From Bacillus salacetis (GTDB lineage: Bacteria; Bacillota; Bacilli; Bacillales; Bacillaceae_B): 57,647 nucleotides of DNA. Below, piece after piece: positions 39,643-48,717 of the stretch. The position numbers were made by a program, and so were the translations under genes. Under the pieces are notes generated by a model. It was not told where the DNA came from. It saw nothing but the letters and a program-made list of their open reading frames with translations, and did no database searches. The DNA is taken from positions 1-57,647 of the forward strand of contig NZ_QXIR01000032.1 in NCBI RefSeq assembly GCF_003581585.1, read 5' to 3'. Position 1 is the first letter of the stretch; each line of letters opens with the position of its first letter.

Positions 39643-40509
39643 GTGAAGTTTATATTAGGGATGAATGGCTTTACAGAAAGAATCACTGACTTCGACTGGA
39701 CCGGCCTGCTGATTACGATAGGAATTTCCGTGCTGCAGATTATTGCTATTTACATTGCTTTCTTAATAGTGAGAGGGTTTGGAAACAAAATACTTGAAAG
39801 GGCGTTCAGCCGCTATGGCGAAAAAAACAGCATTTCTGCCGGAAGAGCCCAGACATTGGAAAGCCTTGCAAAAAACATATTCTCATATGTTTTGATCTTC
39901 ATTTTCTTTGTGACCATTCTGCAAATATTCGGTATAGAGGTTACAGCCATCCTAGCAGGAGCCGGTATCATCGGACTTGCTGTCGGTTTCGGAGCCCAAG
40001 GTTTGGTGAGTGACGTAGTGACAGGGTTTTTCATTCTTTTGGAAAAACAAGTCGATGTAGGTGATTTTGTAACAACCGGAAGTTTCTCTGGAATTGTCGA
40101 AGCTGTAGGATTAAGGACTACTCAGATCAGAAGCTTTGATGGTACATTGAACTTTGTTCCCAACAGGGAAATCACCAGCTTGAGCAACCACTCCAGAGGA
40201 AATATGAGAGCATTGGTCGATATCGGCATCTCCTATGATGATGATATTGATAAGGCAATCGCTGTACTCCAGCAGGTGTGTGACAAAGCGGCTGCAGAGA
40301 ATGAAAACATCGTAGATGGCCCGAATGTGATCGGGGTACAATCCCTTGGTGCTTCGGATGTAGTCATCCGCATCATCGGCAAGACCAGGAATATGGAACA
40401 GTGGGGAGTTGAACGCAAACTGCGTAAAGCCATTAAGGAAGCATTGGACCAAAATGGCATTGAAATCCCTTATCCGCATCAAGTCTTTATAGAAAAGAAA
40501 GATCAATAG
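39643..40509 (+). CDS. ykuT: Small-conductance mechanosensitive channel YkuT (MscS family)
   Basis: 288 residues: one or two N-terminal membrane helices, then the pore helix segment with the Gly/Ala pattern AILAGAGIIGLAVGFGAQGLVSDVV in pieces typical of MscS TM3, then the beta domain (VGDFVTTGSFSGIVEAVGLRTTQIR) and C-terminal alpha/beta domain. It protects against hypo-osmotic shock. GTG start behind AAAGGATGACAATAA. Confidence 0.92.
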   Translation: MKFILGMNGFTERITDFDWTGLLITIGISVLQIIAIYIAFLIVRGFGNKILERAFSRYGEKNSISAGRAQTLESLAKNIFSYVLIFIFFVTILQIFGIEVTAILAGAGIIGLAVGFGAQGLVSDVVTGFFILLEKQVDVGDFVTTGSFSGIVEAVGLRTTQIRSFDGTLNFVPNREITSLSNHSRGNMRALVDIGISYDDDIDKAIAVLQQVCDKAAAENENIVDGPNVIGVQSLGASDVVIRIIGKTRNMEQWGVERKLRKAIKEALDQNGIEIPYPHQVFIEKKDQ

Positions 40510-40556
40510 AATAAGCTGTTGTTCCCATACAAATAGCTGCAACAAAAAGAGAGCCT

Positions 40557-40596
40557 AAAAAACACCGCTTGGAATTCCCAGCGGTGTTTTTTCTTT
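40557..40596. terminator. Bidirectional terminator ykuT/dapL
   Basis: ACACCGCT/AGCGGTGT with A6 on the left and TTTTTTCTTTT on the right, 10-nt loop. It abuts the dapL stop. Confidence 0.92.
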
Positions 40597-41718
40597 TCAG
40601 AGGGTTTTAATATAGTCCGTTACAGTTGAAATAGCAAAATCGATTGCCTTTTCGTCAGGGTTCAGCTTGGCATGGTGAAGGCCGTGATCGGAATCAACCC
40701 CAAGCCAGAACATAAAGCCCGGGATTTCTTCAAGCATATAACCAAAATCTTCCCCTGTCATTGCTTCATCACAAATCACAAGGTTTACATCTTGCTTATC
40801 CTTAAGGTATCTGATGAACCTCCTGGTTGCTTCTTCATCGTTGTAGACCTGATGGTACATACTTCCGTAATCGACCACCGCTTCACAGCCATACCCTATT
40901 TCTATACCTTTAACGAGCGATTCGATTCTTTCCTTCACTCTTACCATTGATTCTTGGGACAGTGTTCTGATCGTCCCTTCCAGCCTTGCCGTTTCGGCAA
41001 TAATATTCTGGACGGTCCCTCCGGAAATTTTACCGACTGTCACCACTGCACTATCCAATGGGTCAACATTCCTTGCCACTACTGTTTGCAGCTGTGTAAC
41101 CAGCATAGCTGACGCCACCACCATATCCCTGGTGTTGTGAGGATATGCGGCGTGTCCTCCCTTTCCTATCAGATCTATGAAAAGCTCGGAAGTATTGGCA
41201 AACAGCAAACCTTCTTTAATCGCAATCGTACCCGCTTCATATTCAGGAGCGACATGGAGACCTATGATGAAGTCAGGCTTCCATTGTTTCATGATTGCAC
41301 TTTCAAGCATAGGCTTTGCGCCGCCCGGGCCCTCTTCCGCCGGTTGAAAAATAATGAGAAGATCATCCTCAATTGGATTCTCAACGAAGTGTGTAAGAAT
41401 TCCCAAAGCTATGCTCATATGGAGATCGTGGCCACAGGCATGCATTCTGCCTTCATGCTCAGACCTGAATGGCAGTCCCGTATTCTCCTCGATCGGCAGT
41501 CCATCGATATCTGTCCGGTAGCCGATTACCTTTCCGGGATTGGTCCCTTTCACCTTTACAAATATACCCGTTTTCCATTTTTTAACTTCCAGCCTCTCCT
41601 GTGGAAGTTTCATTATATAAGTAAGAAGATAGTTTTGTGTCTTATACTCCTGGAAGCCCAGCTCAGGAATTCTATGAAGGTCTCTCCTGATCTCTATATA
41701 CTTACTCGTTGACTGCAT
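40597..41718 (-). CDS. dapL: N-acetyldiaminopimelate deacetylase
   Basis: M20-family amidohydrolase, 373 residues. Metal-site motifs [10 protein letters not shown] and PAEEGPGG, with [13 protein letters not shown] upstream and TGEDFGYML near the C-terminus. It removes the acetyl group from N-acetyl-LL-DAP in the acetylase branch of lysine/meso-DAP synthesis, directly after DapH in the operon (B. subtilis YkuR). AAAGGAG precedes ATG. (The symbol dapL is also used for an unrelated aminotransferase.). Confidence 0.93.
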   Translation of the reverse strand: MQSTSKYIEIRRDLHRIPELGFQEYKTQNYLLTYIMKLPQERLEVKKWKTGIFVKVKGTNPGKVIGYRTDIDGLPIEENTGLPFRSEHEGRMHACGHDLHMSIALGILTHFVENPIEDDLLIIFQPAEEGPGGAKPMLESAIMKQWKPDFIIGLHVAPEYEAGTIAIKEGLLFANTSELFIDLIGKGGHAAYPHNTRDMVVASAMLVTQLQTVVARNVDPLDSAVVTVGKISGGTVQNIIAETARLEGTIRTLSQESMVRVKERIESLVKGIEIGYGCEAVVDYGSMYHQVYNDEEATRRFIRYLKDKQDVNLVICDEAMTGEDFGYMLEEIPGFMFWLGVDSDHGLHHAKLNPDEKAIDFAISTVTDYIKTL

Positions 41719-41756
41719 TCCTTATTGCTCCTTTCTGCAAGGTAACACCCTATATT

Positions 41757-41796
41757 GAAAAAGGACTGAGACCTGCCTGGCCATCAATCCTTTTTC
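41757..41796 (-). terminator. Hairpin between dapH and dapL
   Basis: GAAAAAGGA/TCCTTTTTC with a 22-nt loop on the - strand. Its own right arm supplies T5 but there is no tract after it, so partial termination or mRNA processing is more likely than a full stop. Confidence 0.4.
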
Positions 41797-41807
41797 CACT
41801 GGTGCTA

Positions 41808-42518
41808 TTACAGTTGTCTAAGTTCTTGTTTGATTTCTGTCTTGGACTTTGTTTTTTCATCAATCTCTTTGATGACTTTTGCAGGTGTTCCTGCGACTAC
41901 AGTATAAGGAGGTACATCTTCGACTACAATCGCGCCTGCAGCAACAACTGCTCCTTTTCCGACTGTCACTCCCTCAAGTACCACAGCGTTGGCACCAACC
42001 ACCACTTCGTCTTCAACCACAACGGGTTTAGCGGATGGAGGCTCGATAACTCCTGCAAGAACAGCCCCCGCTCCGATATGGCAGTTCTTTCCTACAGTGG
42101 CACGCCCGCCAAGTACGACATTCATATCAATCATCGTCCCTTCACCGATGACAGATCCGATGTTGATTGATGCACCCATCATGATGACGGCATTATCACC
42201 GATTTCCACTTGATCGCGGATTATCGCACCAGGTTCAATACGTGCTTTTATGCCTTTCGTATCAAGCAATGGAATTGCCGAATTACGCCTGTCATTTTCC
42301 ACTACGAAATCTTCTATATTATCTTTGTTGACCTCAAGTGCCTGGGAAATTTCAGCCCATTCACCGAATACGACTCCGGATTCGCCATTTATGAAGCTTT
42401 TTGCATTTCCGCCAAAATCGATACCGGAGAGGTTTCCTTTTACATAAACCTTTACCGGAGTAGATTTCGTACTATTTTGAATAAAAGAGATAATCTCATT
42501 TGCATCCATTTGTTTCAT
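41808..42518 (-). CDS. dapH: Tetrahydrodipicolinate N-acetyltransferase
   Basis: 236 residues, the same length as B. subtilis DapH (YkuQ). N-terminal cap domain, then a left-handed beta-helix of hexapeptide repeats ([20 protein letters not shown] split in repeats; [16 protein letters not shown]). It transfers acetyl from acetyl-CoA to tetrahydrodipicolinate on the way to meso-DAP for lysine, wall and spores. ATG is preceded by GGGGGTTAAACAA. Confidence 0.96.
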   Translation of the reverse strand: MKQMDANEIISFIQNSTKSTPVKVYVKGNLSGIDFGGNAKSFINGESGVVFGEWAEISQALEVNKDNIEDFVVENDRRNSAIPLLDTKGIKARIEPGAIIRDQVEIGDNAVIMMGASINIGSVIGEGTMIDMNVVLGGRATVGKNCHIGAGAVLAGVIEPPSAKPVVVEDEVVVGANAVVLEGVTVGKGAVVAAGAIVVEDVPPYTVVAGTPAKVIKEIDEKTKSKTEIKQELRQL

Positions 42519-42602
42519 TTGTTTAACCCCCTGAAAAATATGTATATATTCAGAAATCTAGTTAATACTTTAACAAATTAAAGGACAAAAGACAAGAATC
42601 CG

Positions 42603-43493
42603 CTACAAAATTGAAGTGCTGTTTTCTTCAAGGAATTCCTCTACAATCTCTACAAAGGCTTTTACCTGTTTCAATTGAAATGCAGAATCATATCCCAGCA
42701 GCCAGGTATCACGATGAATCGATCCTTTCTTTTCATCCATCAACGGAATTTTATAAAGGTTTTCCTCTACACTATTCAGTGTAATCGCAGGAAGGATTGC
42801 ATAGCCAATACCATTGAATGTCATTTGTTTGCAAGTCTCGATTTGATCCACGACAATTGTCCTTTTGGGAACCGATTGAAACTGCCGGTGCCACCAGTCC
42901 TGAATTTCCTGATAATAGTTTGAATCACTCTTGAATTGAATGAATGGGCGGTCTGTCTTGAGGACTTCTTCGACATTCTGTATTTCTCTGTCCACTAAGT
43001 ACAGGCGGTCCGTGAACAAATGGTATTTAGGGCCCTTCCAGTCAGCTGTTCCCCTGATGATCCCGATATGCACTTCATCTTCATATAGCGCCTCAAGAAT
43101 TTCGCTGCTCCAGCCGGTAATCAATGATATCTTTGCGTGTGGATAAGTGTCCACGAACTTTTTCAACACCTGAGGAAGCCAATTCTGCCCTACTATTGAA
43201 GCACAGGCAATCTTAAGTGTCCCATGGACTTTAGACTGCATTGCTTGGATTTCTTCCTTCACTTTTTCTTCTTTCTGCAGCATTTCCTGAGAAAGCTTCA
43301 CAACAAGCTCCCCCGCTGGAGTAAGAGATAACCCTTTCTGTGATCGAATGAACAGTTTGGTCCCCCATTCCTTTTCAATATTCTGAAGCCGCTGCGATAA
43401 TGCGGGCTGGGACACAAACAGTCTTTCTGCGGCCTTTCGCATATTCATTTCCTGAGCAAGGACAGACATTAATTGATACTCTGAAAAAGCCAT
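42603..43493 (-). CDS. ccpC: LysR-type regulator CcpC
   Basis: 296 residues: N-terminal winged HTH (AEEMNMRKAAERLFVSQPALSQ-type; here QEMNMRKAAERLFVSQ) and a LysR substrate-binding domain. In bacilli CcpC represses citB and citZ and responds to citrate. N-terminus and position match B. subtilis CcpC (YkuM). Divergent from the TSUP gene, which it might control as many LysR proteins control neighbours; that is inference. Confidence 0.9.
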   Translation of the reverse strand: MAFSEYQLMSVLAQEMNMRKAAERLFVSQPALSQRLQNIEKEWGTKLFIRSQKGLSLTPAGELVVKLSQEMLQKEEKVKEEIQAMQSKVHGTLKIACASIVGQNWLPQVLKKFVDTYPHAKISLITGWSSEILEALYEDEVHIGIIRGTADWKGPKYHLFTDRLYLVDREIQNVEEVLKTDRPFIQFKSDSNYYQEIQDWWHRQFQSVPKRTIVVDQIETCKQMTFNGIGYAILPAITLNSVEENLYKIPLMDEKKGSIHRDTWLLGYDSAFQLKQVKAFVEIVEEFLEENSTSIL

Positions 43494-43631
43494 GACTTCT
43501 TACACATCCTTTCAATAAGTTTTTCTTATGGTATATATTCATTTTAATCTAATTTCATTATGACTTCAATTGCCATAAACTCTTGATGAGAGGCATTATG
43601 CAAGCTAAAAATAGGCATCGGGGTGATAGAC

Positions 43632-44363
43632 GTGTTTTTTATACTTTTGATAACCGGTTTCTTTACATCAATGATTGGTACCATTGCCGGAAGCGGAGGA
43701 CTCATCGGGATGCCAGTCATGCTGCTGGCAGGCCTTCCAGTACACTCAGCTATTGCTACAAGTAAATTCTCAAACACTTTGAGTTCCTTTTCCAGTTTTT
43801 TTTATCTATTAAGGAAAAGAAAGGTACATTGGCAGGAAGCATTGTCGATTCTGCCCTTCGCCTTTGGAGGAGGATTAGCAGGAGGACTTACAGCAGGTCT
43901 TCTTACCAAGACTGCAATGGAGATTATCGCAGTGTGTTTATTGATTGCAGCATTTTTTATTGGTTTCCTAAAAAAACCTGAAAGCACTAATGAACATCAA
44001 TCTGCAAGCATGAAAAGAACTGGCCCTTTCTTGGCTGCCATCGGATTTTATGACGGGATGTTCGGTCCCGGTCAGGCAACGCTGTTGATGCATACGTTCA
44101 TTAATAAAGGGGTTTCCTATATCAGGGCAATTGCTTTCACGAGGTTTCAAACGTTTGTTTCTTGTTCGGCTGCTTTTCTGGCATACCTTTTCAATGGCCA
44201 TTTCATTTGGCAGGCAGGCATTGCGTTTTGTCTTGGGAGCATTGCAGGGGCACAAACAGCAGTAAGATTTGCTGACAAGGTTCCATTAAGGACGGCAAGG
44301 GCCATTTTGAATACAATGACCCTTATCCTCATCATTCAGATACTGCATACATTGATCATGTAA
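43632..44363 (+). CDS. TauE/SafE (TSUP) family membrane transporter
   Basis: About 243 residues, six to eight membrane helices. The family motif GTIAGSGGLIGMP-VMLLAG appears after the first helix, with a second repeat half DGMFGPGQAT in the C-terminal part. Such proteins export or import sulfite, sulfoacetate or other small organic anions; substrate unknown. I choose GTG 43632 because GGGGTGAT lies 6 nt before it; GTG 43623 is possible. Divergent from ccpC. Confidence 0.85.
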   Translation: MFFILLITGFFTSMIGTIAGSGGLIGMPVMLLAGLPVHSAIATSKFSNTLSSFSSFFYLLRKRKVHWQEALSILPFAFGGGLAGGLTAGLLTKTAMEIIAVCLLIAAFFIGFLKKPESTNEHQSASMKRTGPFLAAIGFYDGMFGPGQATLLMHTFINKGVSYIRAIAFTRFQTFVSCSAAFLAYLFNGHFIWQAGIAFCLGSIAGAQTAVRFADKVPLRTARAILNTMTLILIIQILHTLIM

Positions 44364-44399
44364 AGAATCCGCCTTTGATGGAGGATTCTTTACGTTTTT
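44362..44399. terminator. Terminator between the TSUP and MFS genes
   Basis: AAAGAATCC/GGATTCTTT with a 12-nt loop, then ACGTTTTTC on the + strand. It overlaps the stop codon of the MFS gene. Confidence 0.7.
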
Positions 44400-45886
44400 C
44401 TTGGAAGGAACAAGATTAATGCAAGGCTGAGAACAGCGAAAAAGAGGACTCCTGAATATACCCAATGAAGGGAAAATGTCAGGCCGGATTGAAGGGTTTC
44501 CCTTAATGGTGCACTCAGTGCCGACCTCTTCTCTTCATTGAGCAGCATATTGACAACATCAATTTCCGCTTTGGCATTATCTTTATTCTCCAAATACTGT
44601 TTTATTGAACTATTGAGGATGCCCCCAAGCAGCGCAGCCCCCAAAGTGCTGCCAAGGTTTCTCATGAACATATTTGCCGCGGTGGCAATCCCTCTCTGCT
44701 TCCACTCAACAGTACTCTGAATGGAAACGATGAACGATGTCGATGTCAGTCCCATCCCGGCACCAACGAAGAATGAACCTGCAGCAGCCCAAACAGGACC
44801 TGAATCAGCTCCCATGGTAACAAAAAAGACGCTTCCGATGATCAAAGATATCCCACCGATAAGAGATGTTTTATAATAACCTATCTTTAATAGCAATCTT
44901 CCAGCAATCGTTGCTGCAATAGGCCAGCCTATTGACATGGTAGTCAGTGTGAACCCTGCAACTGTTGGACTTCTCTCCATTACACCCTGAACAAACGCAG
45001 GAAGAAAACTCGAGATGCCAATCAGCATCACACCAGTGGTCAACGAAACGATATTCGCTATGAATATTGACCGTTCCTTCCAGATACCAAAAGGCATCAT
45101 AGGTTCGGGAGCTTTTCTTTCCTGAAAAACAAACAGGGCAAAGAAAACGACAGCCGCTGCCATTAAACCAAGTGCCAAAGGAGAATTCCAAGGGATATGG
45201 ACCCCTCCCTCCACTAAGATGAACATTAGGGTTGAAATGGAGATGGTAAGCAAAACAGCCCCGGGAAAATCAATCTTATGCTTCTCCTTCTTTACGTCTT
45301 CATGAAGGAATATCCAAAGGCCTGCGATGGATAATACACCGAGTGGGATATTGATCCAAAAAACATAGTGCCAGCTTACATATTCAACAAGAATACCTCC
45401 GATAGCCGGGCCGCTGATTGCCGATATCCCCCAGACTGATGACAGATATCCCTGTATTTTGGCCCTCTCTTCTTTGGTATAGATATCCCCAACAATCGTA
45501 GTTGCAATTGGCAGGACTGCGCCTGCACCAAATCCCTGGATCAGCCTGAATATTATCAATTGCTCCATAGAATCCGAAAACCCGCAAAGAATGGAACCGG
45601 CCATGAATACAATTATTCCAAATATAATGATCGGTTTTCTCCCAAAAAGATCTGAAAGTTTTCCATATATCAAGACCGTTACAGCATTCATTAGTAAATA
45701 AGCAGAAAACACCCAGCTGTATAATGAGAACCCTCCAAGATCCCCAACGATGGCGGGCATGGCTGTCGATACAATGGTCGCCTCGATAGCACCCATGAAC
45801 ATGGCCAGCATCACTGAAGCCAGCACGTACGCCCGCTTTGTCCTTTTCGGAGCTTGTCCAATCTGGCCGGCATCTGAATTTTTCAT
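44390..45886 (-). CDS. DHA2-family MFS multidrug efflux transporter
   Basis: 498 residues with about 14 membrane helices, the DHA2 (14-TMS) drug:H+ antiporter type. Motif A GKLSDLFGRKP, and AIEATIVSTAMPAIVGDLGG in the first helix region as in LmrB/EmrB-like pumps. The C-terminal loop before the last helix is long (about residues 430-470). GAGGAGAATCGAA precedes ATG. Regulator and substrate unknown; no TetR or MarR gene is adjacent. Confidence 0.9.
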   Translation of the reverse strand: MKNSDAGQIGQAPKRTKRAYVLASVMLAMFMGAIEATIVSTAMPAIVGDLGGFSLYSWVFSAYLLMNAVTVLIYGKLSDLFGRKPIIIFGIIVFMAGSILCGFSDSMEQLIIFRLIQGFGAGAVLPIATTIVGDIYTKEERAKIQGYLSSVWGISAISGPAIGGILVEYVSWHYVFWINIPLGVLSIAGLWIFLHEDVKKEKHKIDFPGAVLLTISISTLMFILVEGGVHIPWNSPLALGLMAAAVVFFALFVFQERKAPEPMMPFGIWKERSIFIANIVSLTTGVMLIGISSFLPAFVQGVMERSPTVAGFTLTTMSIGWPIAATIAGRLLLKIGYYKTSLIGGISLIIGSVFFVTMGADSGPVWAAAGSFFVGAGMGLTSTSFIVSIQSTVEWKQRGIATAANMFMRNLGSTLGAALLGGILNSSIKQYLENKDNAKAEIDVVNMLLNEEKRSALSAPLRETLQSGLTFSLHWVYSGVLFFAVLSLALILFLPRKT

Positions 45887-45919
45887 TTCGATTCTCCTCT
45901 TCAGATTATTTTACGCATT

Positions 45920-45949
45920 AAGAAACAAAAGCTCCCTTCAAGGGAGCCA
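45920..45949 (-). terminator. Terminator of darB
   Basis: GCTCCCTT-GAAGGGAGC hairpin on the - strand with TTTTGTTTCTT after it. Confidence 0.9.
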
Positions 45950-45954
45950 TTAAA

Positions 45955-46395
45955 TCATTCAGCACTATGTAAATTTTGATTAAGTTGTTTAAGTATGACT
46001 CTTCTGGTCATGATCCCTTCGAAAAGTCCTTCATCGTCCACTACACATAAAAATGGATGATCGATCAAAAGCTTCAGGGCTTTCTTGAATTGGGTCTGAA
46101 GGGAAATTGTCGGGAATCCGGTATCCATGACTTCCTCGACCTTCTTTTTATCCAATTGATCAAATTCAATCTGCTCAAGCCCCAGGATTGAATCAGTAAT
46201 CATGCTGGAACTGATCAATCCCTGCAGGCGAAACTGTGGATCCAGCACAGGGATGGATGAATATCCGCTTTTCGTTAAGACAAGGAGCGCATGCTCCAAA
46301 GTATTGGCTCTTTGCACATGTGCTACCTTTTCTGACGGGATGATAAAGTCTGCAATATTTGCTTCTAAAAAAGCCTTGCTATGTAAAGAAAACAT
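45955..46395 (-). CDS. darB: c-di-AMP-binding CBS-domain protein DarB (CbpB/YkuL)
   Basis: 146 residues made of two CBS domains (IIPSEKVAHVQRANTLEHAL; VMDTGFPTISLQTQFKKAL), almost exactly the length of B. subtilis YkuL (147). There apo-DarB binds the (p)ppGpp synthetase Rel and pyruvate carboxylase, and c-di-AMP releases it. ATG 46395 lies 8 nt after GAGGGG; the 29 further upstream in-frame residues are not coding-like. pycA is in the same window, 43 kb away. Confidence 0.93.
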   Translation of the reverse strand: MFSLHSKAFLEANIADFIIPSEKVAHVQRANTLEHALLVLTKSGYSSIPVLDPQFRLQGLISSSMITDSILGLEQIEFDQLDKKKVEEVMDTGFPTISLQTQFKKALKLLIDHPFLCVVDDEGLFEGIMTRRVILKQLNQNLHSAE

Positions 46396-46668
46396 TTTAA
46401 AACCCCTCACTCTAGAAAATAAAAGCCGTCCAGGACAGCTTAAATAATAATTGAGACCGACTATATTGTAACACACTTTCATCTAAGTAGTGGGAATATA
46501 GAAACCGCTTACCTTTTTTGTCCTATCAAAGATTGTAAGCAGGATCTGGTTTACAGGAGGCTGATTTTTCTAATAAGGTATGCCGATGATACCCCTTCAT
46601 TTCCAAGTGAATCCTGTAACAGGGATAGAGAAATTATTGCTGAAGCATATTCAAGAGAGTAAATAAAA

Positions 46669-46861
46669 GGTTGTTTTCGCATATATTGTTGCTTTCGGAA
46701 AAATCCCAGGTGCCGAATTTTTCCCCTGTATATAAAGGGTTAACTCCCGAAAAAGAACGAGCAGCTCTTTTCTTTCCTTCTCACCGGGGGATTTTACGAC
46801 GATATACCAGGATATTAGTTGAAATCTATATTGAATAGCAACAAAGTTTACAAAAAGAGCC
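46669..46861 (+). mobile_element. MITE copy C
   Basis: 193 bp, the longest and probably most complete copy. Left end GGTTGTTTTCGC...ATTGTTGCT, right end AGCAACAAAGTTTAC then AAAAAGAGCC. Internal hairpin GGAAAAAT/ATTTTTCC at 46697-46723. Exact 8-bp target duplication AAATAAAA at 46661-46668 and 46862-46869; the right copy is the U-tract of the ykuJ terminator. Confidence 0.92.
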
Positions 46862-46908
46862 AAATAAAAAGAGAAAGCAATTACATTGAAGTAATCACTT
46901 TCTCTTTT
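46862..46908 (-). terminator. Terminator of ykuJ, tail shared with MITE C
   Basis: AAAGAGAAAG-TG-ATTAC/GTAAT-TG-CTTTCTCTTT on the - strand, 6-nt loop, tail TTTTATTT. The tail is also the MITE C target duplication, after which transcription would enter the element. Confidence 0.88.
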
Positions 46909-46949
46909 GCCTTTATATGGCTTGTCCTCCAATAGGCGGACAGACCTGG

Positions 46950-47207
46950 TTACTGTGAATTTTCTTTTTCTTCCTGAAGGAGTTCAAAGATTTCAATTGC
47001 CGTAATATCAATATCGTCAAACGGATATTTGTTGGCTTTCTTATCATCAGTGTATACTTCTAATTCAAATGTATCTGTATTAGAAAAATACTTAACCTGA
47101 CATAATTTCTTTCCATTCACTTCAAAAAATCGCTGTTGAGTTTCACCTGTATCTGTACCATCCTGCAATGATTTTAAACGCTGAATGATCCCCAGAAGCT
47201 GAGACAT
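46950..47207 (-). CDS. ykuJ: YkuJ family protein
   Basis: 85 residues beginning MSQLLGIIQRLKSLQDGTD, with RRFEVNG-type strand pattern, an alpha/beta fold of the YkuJ family (79 residues in B. subtilis). Function unknown. AAAGGAGAGACGGTCA precedes ATG. It keeps its order with darB and ykuI. Confidence 0.88.
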   Translation of the reverse strand: MSQLLGIIQRLKSLQDGTDTGETQQRFFEVNGKKLCQVKYFSNTDTFELEVYTDDKKANKYPFDDIDITAIEIFELLQEEKENSQ

Positions 47208-47414
47208 TGACCGTCTCTCCTTTCATCACTTCATTCTTTCTTATCTTTCGCATTATGCTGTTTTTCTATCCTTTCAGATGAGACGAATACCTGTATTCAT
47301 CTAAAGGAATTTAGCTGAAAACACATTCAACTCTATCACACCTTTAACCATAACACCACCACTTTCCCTTCTCAAGCAAAAAACAGAATTTTTTGGTTTT
47401 TATTTCATGTGGTA

Positions 47415-47477
47415 TATAATGAATATTATTAATTACAGTGGAAGGCATCAGGAAAGCCAGGATGTATCCTGCCTTTC
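47415..47477 (+). promoter_or_regulatory. Promoter -10 and leader hairpin of the MBL-glutaredoxin operon
   Basis: A perfect TATAAT at 47415-47420 with a weak TTTGGT -35 17 bp upstream. In the leader, GAAAGCCAGGAT and ATCCTGCCTTTC (47452-47463, 47466-47477) pair with one mismatch around GT, ending just before the ribosome site AAAGGAGG. The hairpin may affect mRNA stability or translation. Confidence 0.55.
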
Positions 47478-47496
47478 AGATAAAGGAGGCTAGCGG

Positions 47497-48444
47497 ATGA
47501 TTTTCAATCGTGCTGACAGAATATCCATAATTGATTTATTCGATATGAACGTCCCCTGCAGAACTGGGGCATATGTCATAAAAGAAGACGATCTCACCAT
47601 TGTTGACACTTCGGCCAGCCCGTCCGTCCCTCATCTTTTAAAAGGACTGGAAGACCTGGACATTTCTTTGGAGCAGATAAAGAATATTGTCGTTACACAT
47701 ATTCACCTTGACCATGCAGGAGGAGCAGGCCTGCTTTTGGAAAAGTGCCCGAATGCTGCAATAATAGTACACGAGAAAGGGGCAGGGCACCTGGTCAATC
47801 CGGAGCGGCTTGAAGCAGGCGCCAGACAGGTGTATGGCAAGGATTTCGACAGGCTGTTCCACCCCATCGTCCCCGTCCCTCAAAACAGGATCATCATTAA
47901 GAAACATAATGCAAAGTTACAAATTGGAGCTGATTCCACTTTAACCTTTTACGATACACCAGGACATTCCCGGCACCACTTCAGTATCTATGACGAGAGG
48001 TCCAAAGGTGTCTTCTCAGGTGACACGGCAGGGGTCAATTACGGTTACACACTGGGTGGCCAATCGTTATATCTGCCTTCCACTTCACCAAATCAGTTCG
48101 ACCCGGAAGCAATGATTCAGTCCCTTGACTTATTAGGCAGTTTATCCTTGGAAAGAATTTATTTTGGTCATTTCGGCATCTCCGAAGAGCCTGCAAAAGT
48201 TTTGACAGATGTAAGCAAATGGATCAAAATATTCATGGATACTGCTCTCGAGGTATCAAGGCAATGTGAACCCGAAAGCCAGCTCCCCGCACTGACCAGC
48301 TCATTAAAAAAAGCAGTGCTGCAATCAAATACACTGTTGAATGAAAATGAAGAATTTCTCCAGCTGCTGGATTTGGATATGAGAGTTTCGGCAATGGGAT
48401 TGATCGATTATATGACGAGGAACAGAGCAAAAAAGGAAGTGTAA
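47497..48444 (+). CDS. MBL-fold metallo-hydrolase
   Basis: 315 residues with the metallo-beta-lactamase motif THIHLDHAGG, a distal ligand segment YDTPGHSRHH, FSGDTAG, and FGHFG toward the end. Similar enzymes act as thioesterases, lactonases or glyoxalase II. The C-terminal 80 residues are helical and specific. Together with the following glutaredoxin-like gene it may act on a thiol adduct; this is inference. GGAGGCTAGCGG precedes ATG. Confidence 0.85.
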   Translation: MIFNRADRISIIDLFDMNVPCRTGAYVIKEDDLTIVDTSASPSVPHLLKGLEDLDISLEQIKNIVVTHIHLDHAGGAGLLLEKCPNAAIIVHEKGAGHLVNPERLEAGARQVYGKDFDRLFHPIVPVPQNRIIIKKHNAKLQIGADSTLTFYDTPGHSRHHFSIYDERSKGVFSGDTAGVNYGYTLGGQSLYLPSTSPNQFDPEAMIQSLDLLGSLSLERIYFGHFGISEEPAKVLTDVSKWIKIFMDTALEVSRQCEPESQLPALTSSLKKAVLQSNTLLNENEEFLQLLDLDMRVSAMGLIDYMTRNRAKKEV

Positions 48445-48446
48445 AA

Positions 48447-48707
48447 ATGAAGGAACAAAGCATCATCGTATATTCTCAGCCTGGCTGCCCCCCATGTTCG
48501 TTTGTGAAGGAACTGCTGAGCAGCCAATCTTTATCTTTTATTGAGAAAGATATAAAGAAGGACCCTGCTGCCAGAAAAGAACTAATTGAGAAATATAAAG
48601 CCATGTCAACGCCTGTGGTACTTATCGGAGACCAGGTTTTATACAGCAGTGATATTGGAAAATTACTGGAAGTTATAGAATCAAGCAAAAAAAAAGACAC
48701 CTATTAG
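48447..48707 (+). CDS. Glutaredoxin-like protein
   Basis: 86 residues, thioredoxin fold with active site CPPC near residue 14 (YSQPGCPPCSFVKELL) and cis-Pro loop STPVVLIGD. It starts 2 bp after the MBL gene stop and is probably coupled with it. Bacillaceae use bacillithiol, so it may be a bacilliredoxin-type or electron-donor protein. Its last codons form part of the terminator of the opposite gene. Confidence 0.87.
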   Translation: MKEQSIIVYSQPGCPPCSFVKELLSSQSLSFIEKDIKKDPAARKELIEKYKAMSTPVVLIGDQVLYSSDIGKLLEVIESSKKKDTY

Positions 48708-48712
48708 TGTCA
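48687..48712 (-). terminator. Terminator of the DUF3993-like gene inside the glutaredoxin 3' end
   Basis: GACAC-TAATAG-GTGTC on the - strand followed by nine T. On the + strand the same bases encode the last Lys-Lys-Lys-Asp-Thr-Tyr codons and stop of the glutaredoxin gene. Confidence 0.75.
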
Positions 48713-48717
48713 AAAAT

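Larger units (their letters stand above)
46396..46949. other. darB/ykuJ intergenic region with MITE C
   Basis: 554 bp without a gene. From right: ykuJ terminator (46862-46908), MITE C (46669-46861), then 270 bp upstream of darB in which I see no clear promoter. ykuK, which lies here in B. subtilis, is absent. A - frame of 93 codons through the MITE is not a gene. Confidence 0.65.

Noticed and set aside
46651..46932. 93-codon - frame
   Set aside because: It runs through MITE C and the ykuJ terminator; open only by chance.
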